Shown here: positions 1 to 7,180 of the stretch, one piece after another
How positions within the stretch are numbered: the first letter of the stretch is position 1
Layout of the letters: each line of letters opens with the position of its first letter
NCBI GenBank assembly: GCA_018819135.1
Contig: JAHJQK010000002.1
Location: forward strand, 1 to 39,143
Length of the DNA stretch: 39,143 nucleotides
Origin: Pseudomonadota bacterium
Lineage (GTDB): Bacteria; Desulfobacterota; SM23-61
Direction of reading: 5' to 3'
Translations under genes and position numbers: made by a program
The notes under the pieces: model-generated
What the model saw: only the letters and a program-made list of their open reading frames with translations
Told to the model about the DNA's origin: nothing
Databases searched by the model: none

Positions 1-128
1 GCCAGCGCATCTGATACAGATAGTCTCGGCAAGATTCTTCCCTAGAAAAACGGGCCTCGAATTCCATCAGACTTCGCGGATAGTCCTCCATTACCCCATA
101 TACTACAGGTTGGGGCTACATCAGTCAA
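1..128. other. Disrupted 5' flank of the first gene
   Basis: No intact gene is visible here. The ketosynthase-like gene that follows lacks roughly its first 100 residues, yet its frame is closed upstream by stops at 12-14, 21-23 and 81-83. The short open stretch at 24-80 in the same frame reads ...SSLEKRASNSIRL, which faintly resembles the EKqxAxxI segment of related proteins. The missing part may therefore lie upstream in a broken form, or the contig edge may be rearranged. This is a weak pattern match only. Confidence 0.3.
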
Positions 129-1307
129 GTGGATACCCCAAAAAAAGAAATCCTGACCCTGGACATCACCGATTCTTTGCGCAGTGGAACTTCAGCCCTG
201 CTCATGGCCGTGAATGGAGTGCACCAGGGTAATATGCAGGAGGCACTGATCGTCTCCGCTGATTGCCGCTTGGGGTTGGCCGGTTCGGAATTGGAGCAAA
301 TTTTCGGTGACGCTTCCGCTGCCGTTTTGATCGGAACTTCCCACCTTTTAGCCACTTTGGAAGGAACGCTGACCTTCAGCGATCCTTTTATCGATAACTG
401 GCGCAGAGCCGGGCAAACTTTTGTGAGCTCCTGGGAAGATCGCTTTGTTAAACTGTACGGATTTTCCAGAGTTGTCGAAGAAGGCATCCGCAGCCTGCTC
501 ACGAAATACGAATTGACCGTGGGAGATTTTGCCAAAGTCGTCATCCCGGCCCCCGATGGCCGTACTCACCAAGAAGTTACTCGACGGCTGGGTTTTAAGG
601 CGGATCAGGTTCAAGATCCACTGCTGGCAACGGTTGGGAATGCCGGGGCCGCCCAGGCTTTTTTAATGCTGGCCTCTGCTCTCGAAGCGGCGCAAGCGGG
701 AGATCGCATTCTATTGGCCAATTATGGAGACGGCTGCGACCTGCTGATTTTTAAGGCCACTGAGCTGCTGGAGAAAGAAAAAGGAAAGAGTCGCCTGCAG
801 AATTTTTTGCATCAGAAAATGGCCCTGGAGAATTACGAAAAATATCTCTCGCTGAAAGGAATGGTAGAAAAAGAACCTCCCCGGAGACCCCCTTTTGACA
901 CATCCCTTCCCGTTTTGTGGAGGGATAGAAAATCGGTCCTCGCGCTTTATGGAGGAAAGTGTAAAAAATGCGGCACGCCGCATTACCCCCTGCAGAGGGT
1001 ATGCTTCGGTTGCCGGACCAAGGATAATTTTGAAGAAGTCAGGCTGGCGGATAAAAAAGGAGAGGTATTTACTTTCACCCGGGATAACCTTTATGCTTCG
1101 GTCGATCCGCCAATGGTGATGACCGTGGTAGAGGTGGAAGGCGGGTACAGGATCTACTGCCAGATGACCGATCGGAACCCCGAGGAAGTGAGAGTGGGTA
1201 TGCCCGTAGAAATGACTTTTCGCAAGATTCATGAAGCCAGGGGGTTGAACAATTATTTCTGGAAATGCCGGCCCGTGCGGTCGGAAGGAGGCGGGGAAAA
1301 TGGCTGA
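129..1307 (+). CDS. HMG-CoA synthase-like ketosynthase fused to DUF35 (Zn-ribbon/OB-fold), 5'-truncated
   Basis: The first ~210 residues match the middle and C-terminal part of the thiolase-fold 3-hydroxy-3-methylglutaryl-CoA synthase family (SLRSGTSAL, ...SADCRLG, GDASAAVLIG, ..NAGAAQAFLML). A DUF35 module follows, with a Zn ribbon at C278-x2-C281 and C292-x2-C295 and then an OB-fold (GEVFTFT...VGMPVEM). In canonical synthases a catalytic Cys sits where this protein has Leu17, and the catalytic His aligns with Pro in VVIPAPDGR, so condensing activity is doubtful. In archaea a DUF35 protein bridges thiolase and HMG-CoA synthase; the overlap with the thiolase gene downstream suggests a similar acyl-CoA complex (inference). 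Translation would begin at GTG 129, but the N-terminal third of the domain is missing, so the real start is upstream or the gene is broken. Confidence 0.75.
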   Translation: MDTPKKEILTLDITDSLRSGTSALLMAVNGVHQGNMQEALIVSADCRLGLAGSELEQIFGDASAAVLIGTSHLLATLEGTLTFSDPFIDNWRRAGQTFVSSWEDRFVKLYGFSRVVEEGIRSLLTKYELTVGDFAKVVIPAPDGRTHQEVTRRLGFKADQVQDPLLATVGNAGAAQAFLMLASALEAAQAGDRILLANYGDGCDLLIFKATELLEKEKGKSRLQNFLHQKMALENYEKYLSLKGMVEKEPPRRPPFDTSLPVLWRDRKSVLALYGGKCKKCGTPHYPLQRVCFGCRTKDNFEEVRLADKKGEVFTFTRDNLYASVDPPMVMTVVEVEGGYRIYCQMTDRNPEEVRVGMPVEMTFRKIHEARGLNNYFWKCRPVRSEGGGENG

Positions 1308-2454
1308 AAGTATCAAGGATAAAATATCCATTGTAGGGATGGGGTGCACCAAGTTCGGGGAGAACTGGGAGTGGAGTGTCGAAGACATGGTTGTGGAAGC
1401 AGTTTATGAAGCTTATGAGGATGCGGGGATGGGCCCGGAGAACATTGAAGCGGCATGGGTGGGAACGGCTTTTTCCGGATCCGGCGGGTCCATTCTTAGC
1501 GATATTCTAAAGCTCCATGATATTCCCATCACCCGGGTAGAAAATTTTTGCGCCACGGGAATGGAAGCTTTCCGTAATGCCTGTTTTGCCGTAGCAGCCG
1601 GCGTTTACGACACAGTTTTAGCCGTGGGAGTCGAGAAACTGAAAGATTCGGGCCTGCAAGGACTCCCGGAATCCATGGCCAGGCCCGTTTTTGGGGTAGG
1701 GAGAACGGCTCCTGGATCGTTTGCCCTCATCGGCAGCCGTTACTTTGACCGATATGGAATCGGCAAGGAAACCCTGGCCAAGATTGCGGTCAAGAACCAT
1801 AAGAACGGGGCATTGAATCCCAAAGCGCATTTCCAGAGGGAGATCACGGTGGAACAAGTCATGAAGGCGCCGATTATTGCCTGGCCCCTCGGGCTGTTTG
1901 ACTGTTGCCCAACCACGGATGGGGCGGCTGCGGCCATCATTACCAGAAAAGATCTTTCTAAAAAAATTAGGCCGGATTATATTCCGGTTAAGGCGCTGGC
2001 CCTCTCCGTATCTTCTCTTTGGCCGCAATTTCGTCCGGGATTCGATTATCTGGGCTTTTCCGCCAATGTTTCCGCCGCTCAGAACGCCTACCAGCAAGCG
2101 GGGATCAAAGACCCTCTCAAGGAATTGGACGTTGCCGAGGTTCATGATTGTTTCACCATCACGGAACTCATCATTTATGAAGACTTAGGATTCTGCCCGA
2201 GGGGAGAGGCCAAAAAATTTATTGATGACGGAGTATTTGAACTAAATGGCGAGCTAGCGGTGAATGCCGATGGGGGTTTAAAATCTTTTGGTCATCCTAT
2301 CGGCGCCAGCGGATTACGCATGATTTACGAAGTTTATAAACAACTGCAAGGAAAGGCAGGAAAAAGGCAAATCAAGAATGCTAAGTTAGGACTGGCCCAT
2401 AATCTTGGCGGAACCCCCCAGGTTAGTTGTATTACCATTCTGGGGTTGCCGTAA
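1300..2454 (+). CDS. Thiolase, SCP2/acetyl-CoA acetyltransferase-like
   Basis: This 384-residue protein belongs to the thiolase superfamily, SCP2-thiolase-like branch, which cleaves or forms 3-ketoacyl-CoA bonds in the cytoplasm. The nucleophilic Cys is C84 in ENFCATGMEA. The second active-site region is VHDCFTITEL (H282) and the C-terminal catalytic motif is GHPIGASG (H332). The length is normal for the branch. The ATG overlaps the end of the preceding gene by 8 bp, so the two are translationally coupled. The pairing resembles archaeal thiolase-DUF35-HMGCS assemblies and also the BbsA/BbsB-type pairing of a Zn-finger protein with a thiolase. The substrate cannot be read from the sequence. 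Confidence 0.88.
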   Translation: MAESIKDKISIVGMGCTKFGENWEWSVEDMVVEAVYEAYEDAGMGPENIEAAWVGTAFSGSGGSILSDILKLHDIPITRVENFCATGMEAFRNACFAVAAGVYDTVLAVGVEKLKDSGLQGLPESMARPVFGVGRTAPGSFALIGSRYFDRYGIGKETLAKIAVKNHKNGALNPKAHFQREITVEQVMKAPIIAWPLGLFDCCPTTDGAAAAIITRKDLSKKIRPDYIPVKALALSVSSLWPQFRPGFDYLGFSANVSAAQNAYQQAGIKDPLKELDVAEVHDCFTITELIIYEDLGFCPRGEAKKFIDDGVFELNGELAVNADGGLKSFGHPIGASGLRMIYEVYKQLQGKAGKRQIKNAKLGLAHNLGGTPQVSCITILGLP

Positions 2455-2580
2455 ATAAGCATAAAAGAATAGGTAATAGGTAATAGGTAATAGGTGATAG
2501 AGGATAGAGGATCAGGTTAAATAACCCAATGACTTAATGAATCAATGATTCAATAACTATCTTCGAAGAGGAGGTTTAAA
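2455..2580. repeat. Intergenic low-complexity TAGGTAA-type repeats
   Basis: After the thiolase stop there is a run of imperfect 8-mers of the type AATAGGTA (about 2468-2515) and then an AT-rich stretch with AATGACTTAATGAATCAATG-like tandem pieces. Similar TAGGCA/TAGGTA clusters recur at 18358-18460, 29073-29150 and 36264-36290. A strong ribosome binding site, GAGGAGGT, lies at 2568-2575 just before the next ATG. Confidence 0.6.
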
Positions 2581-3288
2581 ATGGCCAAGACAACTATCAA
2601 ATGGTTATCTCATTCTGGGTTTCAAATTTCTTCCAACAACGGAAAAATTATTTACCTGGACCCATGGTTTGAAAATCCCCTCTCCACTTTCGGCATTCAA
2701 GACGTCAAGGAAGCAACTTTGGTTTTGATAACCCATGATCATTTTGATCATGTTGGGCAGGCTGCAGATGTGGTCAAAAAGACAAGCGCCCTGCTCGTGG
2801 CCAACGTGGAGACGGCACGCCGTCTCCAAAGCGAGTCTCATATCCCGGCGGAAAAAGTATGTTACTTTGGGTATGGCATGAACATCGGGGGGAACCTGCT
2901 TTACGAAGGGGTCTCGGTGACCATGACCCAGGCTTTTCACTCTACGGCCACGGGAGCTCCCTGCGGATATATCATCAAGCTGGAGGATGGGACAACCATT
3001 TATCACGCTGGGGATACGGGCCTTTTTGATTCCATGAAAATTTTCGGGGAGCTATACAAAATTGACGTGGCTCTTTTGCCTATCGGCAGTGTCTTCACCA
3101 TGGACCCGCTGCAGGCTGCCTGGGCAGCAAAAATGATATCTCCCAAGAAGGTCATTCCCATGCATTACAAGACCTTTCCCATCCTGGTTCAGGATCCAAA
3201 GGAATTCGTTGACCTAAGCAAGCGAGAAGCCCCGGATGTAGAGGTCATCGTATTGAACCCTGGCCAAGAATATACTTACTCGAAATAA
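2581..3288 (+). CDS. Metallo-beta-lactamase-fold metal-dependent hydrolase (UPF0173/UlaG-like)
   Basis: A 235-residue cytoplasmic MBL-fold protein. The metal-binding HxHxDH motif is HDHFDH at residues 52-57. Further metal ligands lie in the AFHS, HAGDTGLF and MHYKTFP segments, the order seen in the UPF0173/UlaG-like group. The N-terminal WLSHSGFQI with an LDPW strand is also typical of that group. A strong AGGAGG Shine-Dalgarno sets the ATG. It stands alone between a repeat-rich spacer and a probable terminator. These proteins include lactonases, phosphodiesterases and many of unknown substrate; no substrate can be assigned. Confidence 0.88.
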   Translation: MAKTTIKWLSHSGFQISSNNGKIIYLDPWFENPLSTFGIQDVKEATLVLITHDHFDHVGQAADVVKKTSALLVANVETARRLQSESHIPAEKVCYFGYGMNIGGNLLYEGVSVTMTQAFHSTATGAPCGYIIKLEDGTTIYHAGDTGLFDSMKIFGELYKIDVALLPIGSVFTMDPLQAAWAAKMISPKKVIPMHYKTFPILVQDPKEFVDLSKREAPDVEVIVLNPGQEYTYSK

Positions 3289-3299
3289 AAAAGGGTCCA

Positions 3300-3359
3300 G
3301 CTCAGGAAAGAAATAAAGCCTGAGCCAAAAGGGGGGTGGAGGAAAACCCCCCTTGATTT
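3300..3359 (+). terminator. Tandem hairpins, probable transcription terminator
   Basis: A perfect 7-bp stem GCTCAGG/CCTGAGC (3300-3306 with 3319-3325) is followed by a 6-bp G/C stem (3331-3336 with 3347-3352) and then TTGATTTT. It sits just after the MBL-fold gene and is a plausible rho-independent terminator, although the T-tract is interrupted. Confidence 0.5.
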
Positions 3360-3386
3360 TCAAAAGGCCCCCTCACGATATTCCCT

Positions 3387-3593
3387 TTAAAACTCGGCAA
3401 AGAACTTCCTCTTTTCCCCCACCTTGATCGGGTCTTTTTTTAAAACGGAGTATTCCCAGGCAAACGGGTCGTAAAAAATCCTTTTGGGGCCATTCGAAAA
3501 ATGGTAAAAAGGGCCGATGGAAAAAGAACGAAGAAAAATCATCTTTAGCTGGTGCATGTATGACTGGGCAAACTCGGCCTTCGCCACCACCAT
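3387..3593 (-). other. Possible remnant or frameshifted small gene
   Basis: A 68-residue minus-strand ORF with a natural-looking composition ([16 protein letters not shown]..., [20 protein letters not shown]). No family is recognised. In-frame sequence extends eight codons upstream of the ATG to a TAG. A neighbouring frame (up to ~3690) reads ...RTIEK into the same six-A run that begins KKGRTAAI here, so the two may be one gene split by a one-base slip in that homopolymer. It lies directly downstream, in the transcription direction, of the small gene at 3689-3889. Confidence 0.3.
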
Positions 3594-3688
3594 TATGGCT
3601 GCGGTCCTTCCTTTTTTCTATAGTTCGGTCGCTGGAGCCAACCTGTCTAAGACAACTGCCAGCAGCTGAGGATAAGAGGTTGATAGCT

Positions 3689-3889
3689 TCACTCTTCCTT
3701 AGCCCTGCTTGTTTCCTGCTCGCTGAAAAACCGGTGAAGAAAATCACAGTCTTTGGGGGCGAGGTTAAAACGGATGCAGGCCTGATCTATCAGGCTCATC
3801 AGGGATGATTTTCTCTCTTCCTCGCGCTTTTGGGAAATCCACTGGATGGCCTTGCGGACTGCCGTTCCTTCGGGCATAATGGGGGTCAT
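3689..3889 (-). CDS. Small conserved-looking hypothetical protein
   Basis: A 66-residue soluble, charged, mostly helical protein (MTPIMPEGTAVRKAIQWISQ...). A clear Shine-Dalgarno AGGAGA precedes the ATG by about 7 nt, which supports translation. The pattern of an N-terminal MPEG turn, a helix rich in K/E/R and a C-terminal FLHRFF segment recalls short uncharacterised proteins of Desulfobacterota, but this is recollection and not a search result. There are no catalytic motifs and the function is unknown. Confidence 0.55.
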   Translation of the reverse strand: MTPIMPEGTAVRKAIQWISQKREEERKSSLMSLIDQACIRFNLAPKDCDFLHRFFSEQETSRAKEE

Positions 3890-3959
3890 AATATTTCTCC
3901 TATGTTATAGTAAGCGGGAAAAAAGTTGTCATGGTGATTCGTCATAGAGTGCAGGGCAG

Positions 3960-3983
3960 CCCTGAACCTAACATGGTTCAGGG
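3960..3983. terminator. Perfect 9-bp hairpin between minus-strand genes
   Basis: CCCTGAACC (3960-3968), loop TAACAT, GGTTCAGGG (3975-3983). It lies immediately downstream of the SDR gene in its transcription direction, so it probably ends that transcript or stabilises its 3' end. The T-rich side (ATTTATTTT) is on the SDR-proximal flank, so it is not a textbook terminator for the minus strand. Confidence 0.45.
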
Positions 3984-3994
3984 CGCAATTTATT

Positions 3995-4906
3995 TTACAC
4001 CAGGGGATCGTAACTAAAAACCTGCCCGGAAGTTTCCAGGGGAACCAGGTTCATTCCCAGGGTCCCTTTAAACATTTCCGCAAGCCGGGTAGGAGTCCAA
4101 CCTTCAGAGTAGTGAATAGAGCGTACCGGCCGTGGTTGCGAAAAAATAAAAATCTCTTTTCCCCGGACGCCAAAAATCTGGCCGCTGATGTACTGGGCTT
4201 CATCGCTGGCCAAGTAAACCACCAGGGGAGCGATATCGGCTGGGCTCATCTTCTTCAATTTTTCTACCCGGCGCTTTTGGACTTCGGTCTCGGTCGGGAT
4301 CGTGCCAATGAGACGGGTCCAGGCAAAAGGAGAAATGCAATTGGCCGTAACATTGTACCTGGCCATGTCTAAGGCCACTACCTTGGTGAAGCCCGCGATG
4401 CCCATCTTGGCCGCCCCGTAATTCGCCTGGCCGATGTTTCCGATCAACCCGGAAGTTGAAGTAAAGTTAATGATGCGACCGCTGCGCTGTTCGCGCATCA
4501 AGGGGACGGCAGCGCGGGTGCAGGCAAAAGTTCCTTTCAGGTGCACCGCAATCACACCGTCCCACTCCTCTTCGGTCATGTTGAAAATCATTCGGTCGCG
4601 GAGAATACCCGCGTTATTCACCAAGACGTCCAGTCGGCCAAAGTTGTCCAGAGCGGTTTGAATGATTTTCTTCCCGGTTTCCATGGTGGTCACGGAATCG
4701 TAATTGCCCGCGGCCATCCCTCCGGCATCTCTGATTTCTTTGACCACATCGTCAGCAACCTTGCTTTCACCCCCAGTGCCGTCTTCCCGGCCTCCAAAAT
4801 CATTGACCACTACCTTCGCGCCCTCTTTGGCCATAAGCAAGGCAATTTCCCGGCCGATTCCTCTTCCGGCGCCGGTAACCACTGCCACTTTCCCTGCCAG
4901 CATCAT
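3995..4906 (-). CDS. Short-chain dehydrogenase/reductase, 3-hydroxyacyl-CoA dehydrogenase-like
   Basis: A 303-residue SDR. The NAD(P)-binding motif TGAGRGIG is at residues 11-18, NNAG at 97-100, a Ser in NFTSTSG around 150, and the catalytic Y163-x3-K167 in ANYGAAKMG. The long insert VVVNDFGGREDGTGGES and the C-terminal extension beyond the SDR core resemble the hydroxyacyl-CoA dehydrogenase domain of peroxisomal multifunctional enzyme type 2, so oxidation of a 3-hydroxyacyl-CoA is likely (inference). The start at 4906 is chosen because AGGAGG sits 8 nt upstream; a longer in-frame reading to 5071 lacks such a site. The adjacent ATG at 4903 is an alternative. It would fit with the thiolase module nearby. 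Confidence 0.88.
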   Translation of the reverse strand: MMLAGKVAVVTGAGRGIGREIALLMAKEGAKVVVNDFGGREDGTGGESKVADDVVKEIRDAGGMAAGNYDSVTTMETGKKIIQTALDNFGRLDVLVNNAGILRDRMIFNMTEEEWDGVIAVHLKGTFACTRAAVPLMREQRSGRIINFTSTSGLIGNIGQANYGAAKMGIAGFTKVVALDMARYNVTANCISPFAWTRLIGTIPTETEVQKRRVEKLKKMSPADIAPLVVYLASDEAQYISGQIFGVRGKEIFIFSQPRPVRSIHYSEGWTPTRLAEMFKGTLGMNLVPLETSGQVFSYDPLV

Positions 4907-5104
4907 ATTGGGATCCTCCTTCACCGTTTTGTTGGATCGCGACGCGTATTTTCGCATTTTTCCCTCAGAATATATAGCAAAAAAGAAAGCGCCTGACAAG
5001 AGCAGGTGTTTTTTGCCAACCCCAGTGTCCTTCCTGCCCGAACCGGCACCCCAACTGGGAGAAAGGGCCAATCTTCAAAACTGGGGGTGAGCGGGAGTTT
5101 TTCT

Positions 5105-5133
5105 TTGACAGAATGAGGGCGAAAGAATATAAA
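5105..5133 (+). promoter_or_regulatory. Sigma-70-type promoter for the B12-radical SAM gene
   Basis: TTGACA (5105-5110), a 17-bp spacer and TATAAA (5128-5133). The expected transcription start, 6-8 nt after the -10 box, falls at the ATG of the next gene (5139), which has no recognisable Shine-Dalgarno. This suggests a leaderless mRNA. Confidence 0.65.
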
Positions 5134-5138
5134 AAAGA

Positions 5139-6419
5139 ATGCAAGAAGAAAAAGATAAATGCCCCTTTTTGATCTGGCGTAAAACCCGGTGGAACCGATT
5201 TACTCTCCCCGTACTCCTGGGTTGCATCGAAGGCGAAGGCTTGGCCGAACACTTCCGCATCCTAATCGCCGGTTCGGTTGAGGAGATATTGCAGAAGGTG
5301 GAAACAGAGAAGGCCCTCATCGGTTTTTCTTTCATGACCCCCCATCTTCTTCAAGTGCAGGAAGAAGTCGAGCGATTGAGGCGGAGCTTGGGGAAAGAAG
5401 CAATCCTGATTGCCGGAGGATCTCATGCAACGGGCGATCCGGAGGGAACAGTTCGGCTCGGATTTGACTTTGTTTTTGCGGGCGAAGCTGAAAAACCTTT
5501 TCCGGATTTTTTGCGCCAGTTCCTGCAAAATAAACTTCCCGGCACAGCCATTCTCACCGGGGATAAGGGGTCGTGCCTATTTACGACCAACCCTCCATTT
5601 TCTTTGCAGGAGCGCTTTTTTGCCCCCATGGAGCTGACCCGGGGTTGCCTTTACAGCTGCGGTTTTTGTCAGACTCCCCGCATTTTCGGCCACATTCTTC
5701 GCCATCGTGACCCCCCCAGTATAGGCCGGCATTTGGAGCGAGCCCTCCCTTATGGATATCACCAGAGCGCCTTCCTTTCCCCGAATGCTTTTTCCTACGG
5801 CGCTACGGGCCTCCAAGAACCCAATTTAGCAGCCATCGAGGCGCTTCTTACCGCCTGCCGGCAAGCCGGGGTGGGGGGAATTCATTTTGGGTGTTATCCT
5901 TCAGAGGTCCGGCCGGATTGGGTGAATCCGGAAGTTTTGCATCTGGTAAAAAAATACTGCCTGAACAAAACCATTGTTTTGGGGGCGCAATCCGGAAGCA
6001 ATTCCCTTCTCGGCAAGCTCAACCGGGCCCATTCGGCTGAGCAGGCCCTGCAAGCTTCCTGTTGGATCCATCAGGCCGGGTTCATGCCTCACGTGGACTT
6101 TGTTTTTGGTTTTCCCGAAGAAACGCAAGAAGATCGCCAGCTCTCGCTGGCTCTTATGAAAAAAATGATCGAGGAACATGGAGCCAAGGTTCATGTTCAT
6201 ACTTACCTTCCATTACCCGGAACGCCCCTTTTCTGGAAAGAACCTTCCCGTTTGGACGACGGAACAAAAAATGCTCTTAGGCATTGGGCGGAGAAAAGGA
6301 AGCTGGACGGATGGTGGGAGGAACAGGAAGTCATGGCCTGGAAGATCGTCGAATGGAGAGATCAAGGGCTAATTGGGACGCAGATTCACCCTGTAGATGT
6401 TTACTATCTAACAGGGTAA
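5139..6419 (+). CDS. B12-binding domain/radical SAM protein, MJ_1487-like family
   Basis: A 426-residue protein with an N-terminal cobalamin-binding-like Rossmann domain (about 25-130, including LIGFSF and ILIAGGSHA) and a radical SAM core whose [4Fe-4S] ligands are C170-x3-C174-x2-C177 in RGCLYSCGFC. The arrangement matches the archaeal and deltaproteobacterial family typified by MJ_1487 (TIGR04013 as I recall it); its reaction is unknown, though B12-radical SAM enzymes are often methylases. The final residues QIHPVDVYYLTG and the stop are encoded by a dispersed intergenic repeat (see 6376-6450), so the native C-terminus may once have been different. The gene upstream is divergent. Confidence 0.85.
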   Translation: MQEEKDKCPFLIWRKTRWNRFTLPVLLGCIEGEGLAEHFRILIAGSVEEILQKVETEKALIGFSFMTPHLLQVQEEVERLRRSLGKEAILIAGGSHATGDPEGTVRLGFDFVFAGEAEKPFPDFLRQFLQNKLPGTAILTGDKGSCLFTTNPPFSLQERFFAPMELTRGCLYSCGFCQTPRIFGHILRHRDPPSIGRHLERALPYGYHQSAFLSPNAFSYGATGLQEPNLAAIEALLTACRQAGVGGIHFGCYPSEVRPDWVNPEVLHLVKKYCLNKTIVLGAQSGSNSLLGKLNRAHSAEQALQASCWIHQAGFMPHVDFVFGFPEETQEDRQLSLALMKKMIEEHGAKVHVHTYLPLPGTPLFWKEPSRLDDGTKNALRHWAEKRKLDGWWEEQEVMAWKIVEWRDQGLIGTQIHPVDVYYLTG

Positions 6420-6450
6420 ACGCAGATTAGCAGGATGAAGATCTGCGTCC
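6376..6450. repeat. Dispersed palindromic repeat, copy 1 (overlaps gene 3' end)
   Basis: Outer arms GGACGCAGAT (6376-6385) and ATCTGCGTCC (6441-6450) are perfect inverted repeats. Inside is a hairpin of CCCTGTAGAT and ATCTAACAGGG separated by GTTTACT. The same ~55-bp block recurs at 32108-32160, where the inner stem is perfect because of one extra T. In this copy the missing T keeps a reading frame open through the element to TAA 6417-6419. Confidence 0.85.
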
Positions 6451-6518
6451 ATTTGCTTCAAAATTGCCAGAAATAGAATACAGGAGATAGAAGCAAGGCG
6501 ACAGAACCGGAGGAACAA

Positions 6519-7037
6519 TTGGATACGGTGAAGAAGAAAACACTACAGAAAAAAAATAAAGGAACAATCCGTGGCCAAAAAATTCATCTGGATAAAGCGG
6601 ACCGTATGATTCTTAACGAGATCCAGAGAAATTTTCCGGTTACTCACCGCCCCTTTCTGGCCCTGGCCCGGAAGCTTAAGTTAAAGGAAAAGGAAATCTG
6701 GCAACGAGTGCAGAAACTGAAAGAAGCGGGTATTATCCGGCGGATCGGAGCCAGTTTCAGTGCCAGTGCTGTTGGTTTTACTTCTACCCTCTGCGCGGCG
6801 AAAGTTGCGCCAAGCAAAATAGGAAAATTTGTAGCCGCGGTTAATAACTATCCTGGAGTTACCCATAATTATGAAAGGGAAGGGGATTTTAATATCTGGT
6901 TTACCCTCATCGCCCCTTCGCCAAAGAAGATCAATCAAATCCTAACTGAAATTTCTGCCAAGACCGGCGTCAAGGAAATCCTTAACCTTCCTGCATTAAA
7001 AACCTTTAAAATTGCCGTGGATTTTAATTTTGAATAA
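6519..7037 (+). CDS. ahbA: Siroheme decarboxylase-type Lrp/AsnC-like protein (AhbA-like)
   Basis: A 172-residue protein with an N-terminal winged helix (about 22-80: LDKADRMILNEIQ... IIRRIGASF) and an Lrp-like effector domain carrying GVTHNYERE and FNIWFTLIAPS. These segments are signatures of the AhbA/AhbB/NirDLGH group, which decarboxylates siroheme to didecarboxysiroheme in the alternative haem pathway of sulfate reducers and archaea. Conserved His in THNY contributes to catalysis in this family. The start is TTG 6519 with GGAGG 5 nt upstream; the first ~20 Lys-rich residues are extra. No partner ahbB or ahbC/D lies in the window, so the other subunit must be elsewhere. An Lrp-type regulator is the less likely alternative. 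Confidence 0.75.
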   Translation: MDTVKKKTLQKKNKGTIRGQKIHLDKADRMILNEIQRNFPVTHRPFLALARKLKLKEKEIWQRVQKLKEAGIIRRIGASFSASAVGFTSTLCAAKVAPSKIGKFVAAVNNYPGVTHNYEREGDFNIWFTLIAPSPKKINQILTEISAKTGVKEILNLPALKTFKIAVDFNFE

Positions 7038-7180
7038 AAAAGACCGCGAGGCGTAAGGAGCAAGTCGTAAGTGGACAATCCCCTAAACCGGCATAGCCGG
7101 AATCAAAATGCAAAAATATAAACGGGATGAAAATTCACTTTTTAAGGCCATTTTTGAGAAAATAATGAAGATTGCGGAAA
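7038..7180. other. Intergenic spacer between convergent genes
   Basis: It holds a short perfect hairpin CCGGC-ATA-GCCGG (about 7088-7100) and, at its right edge, GCGGAAA/TTTCCGC overlapping the end of the minus-strand PIN gene. Either could end transcription of ahbA. No further gene is seen. Confidence 0.4.

Noticed and set aside
2455-2580. CRISPR array from the short tandem units
   Set aside because: Units are 7-9 nt, imperfect and without regular spacers or cas genes.
4541-4996. Plus-strand ORFs across the SDR gene
   Set aside because: They are antisense to the SDR coding region and show no independent signal.
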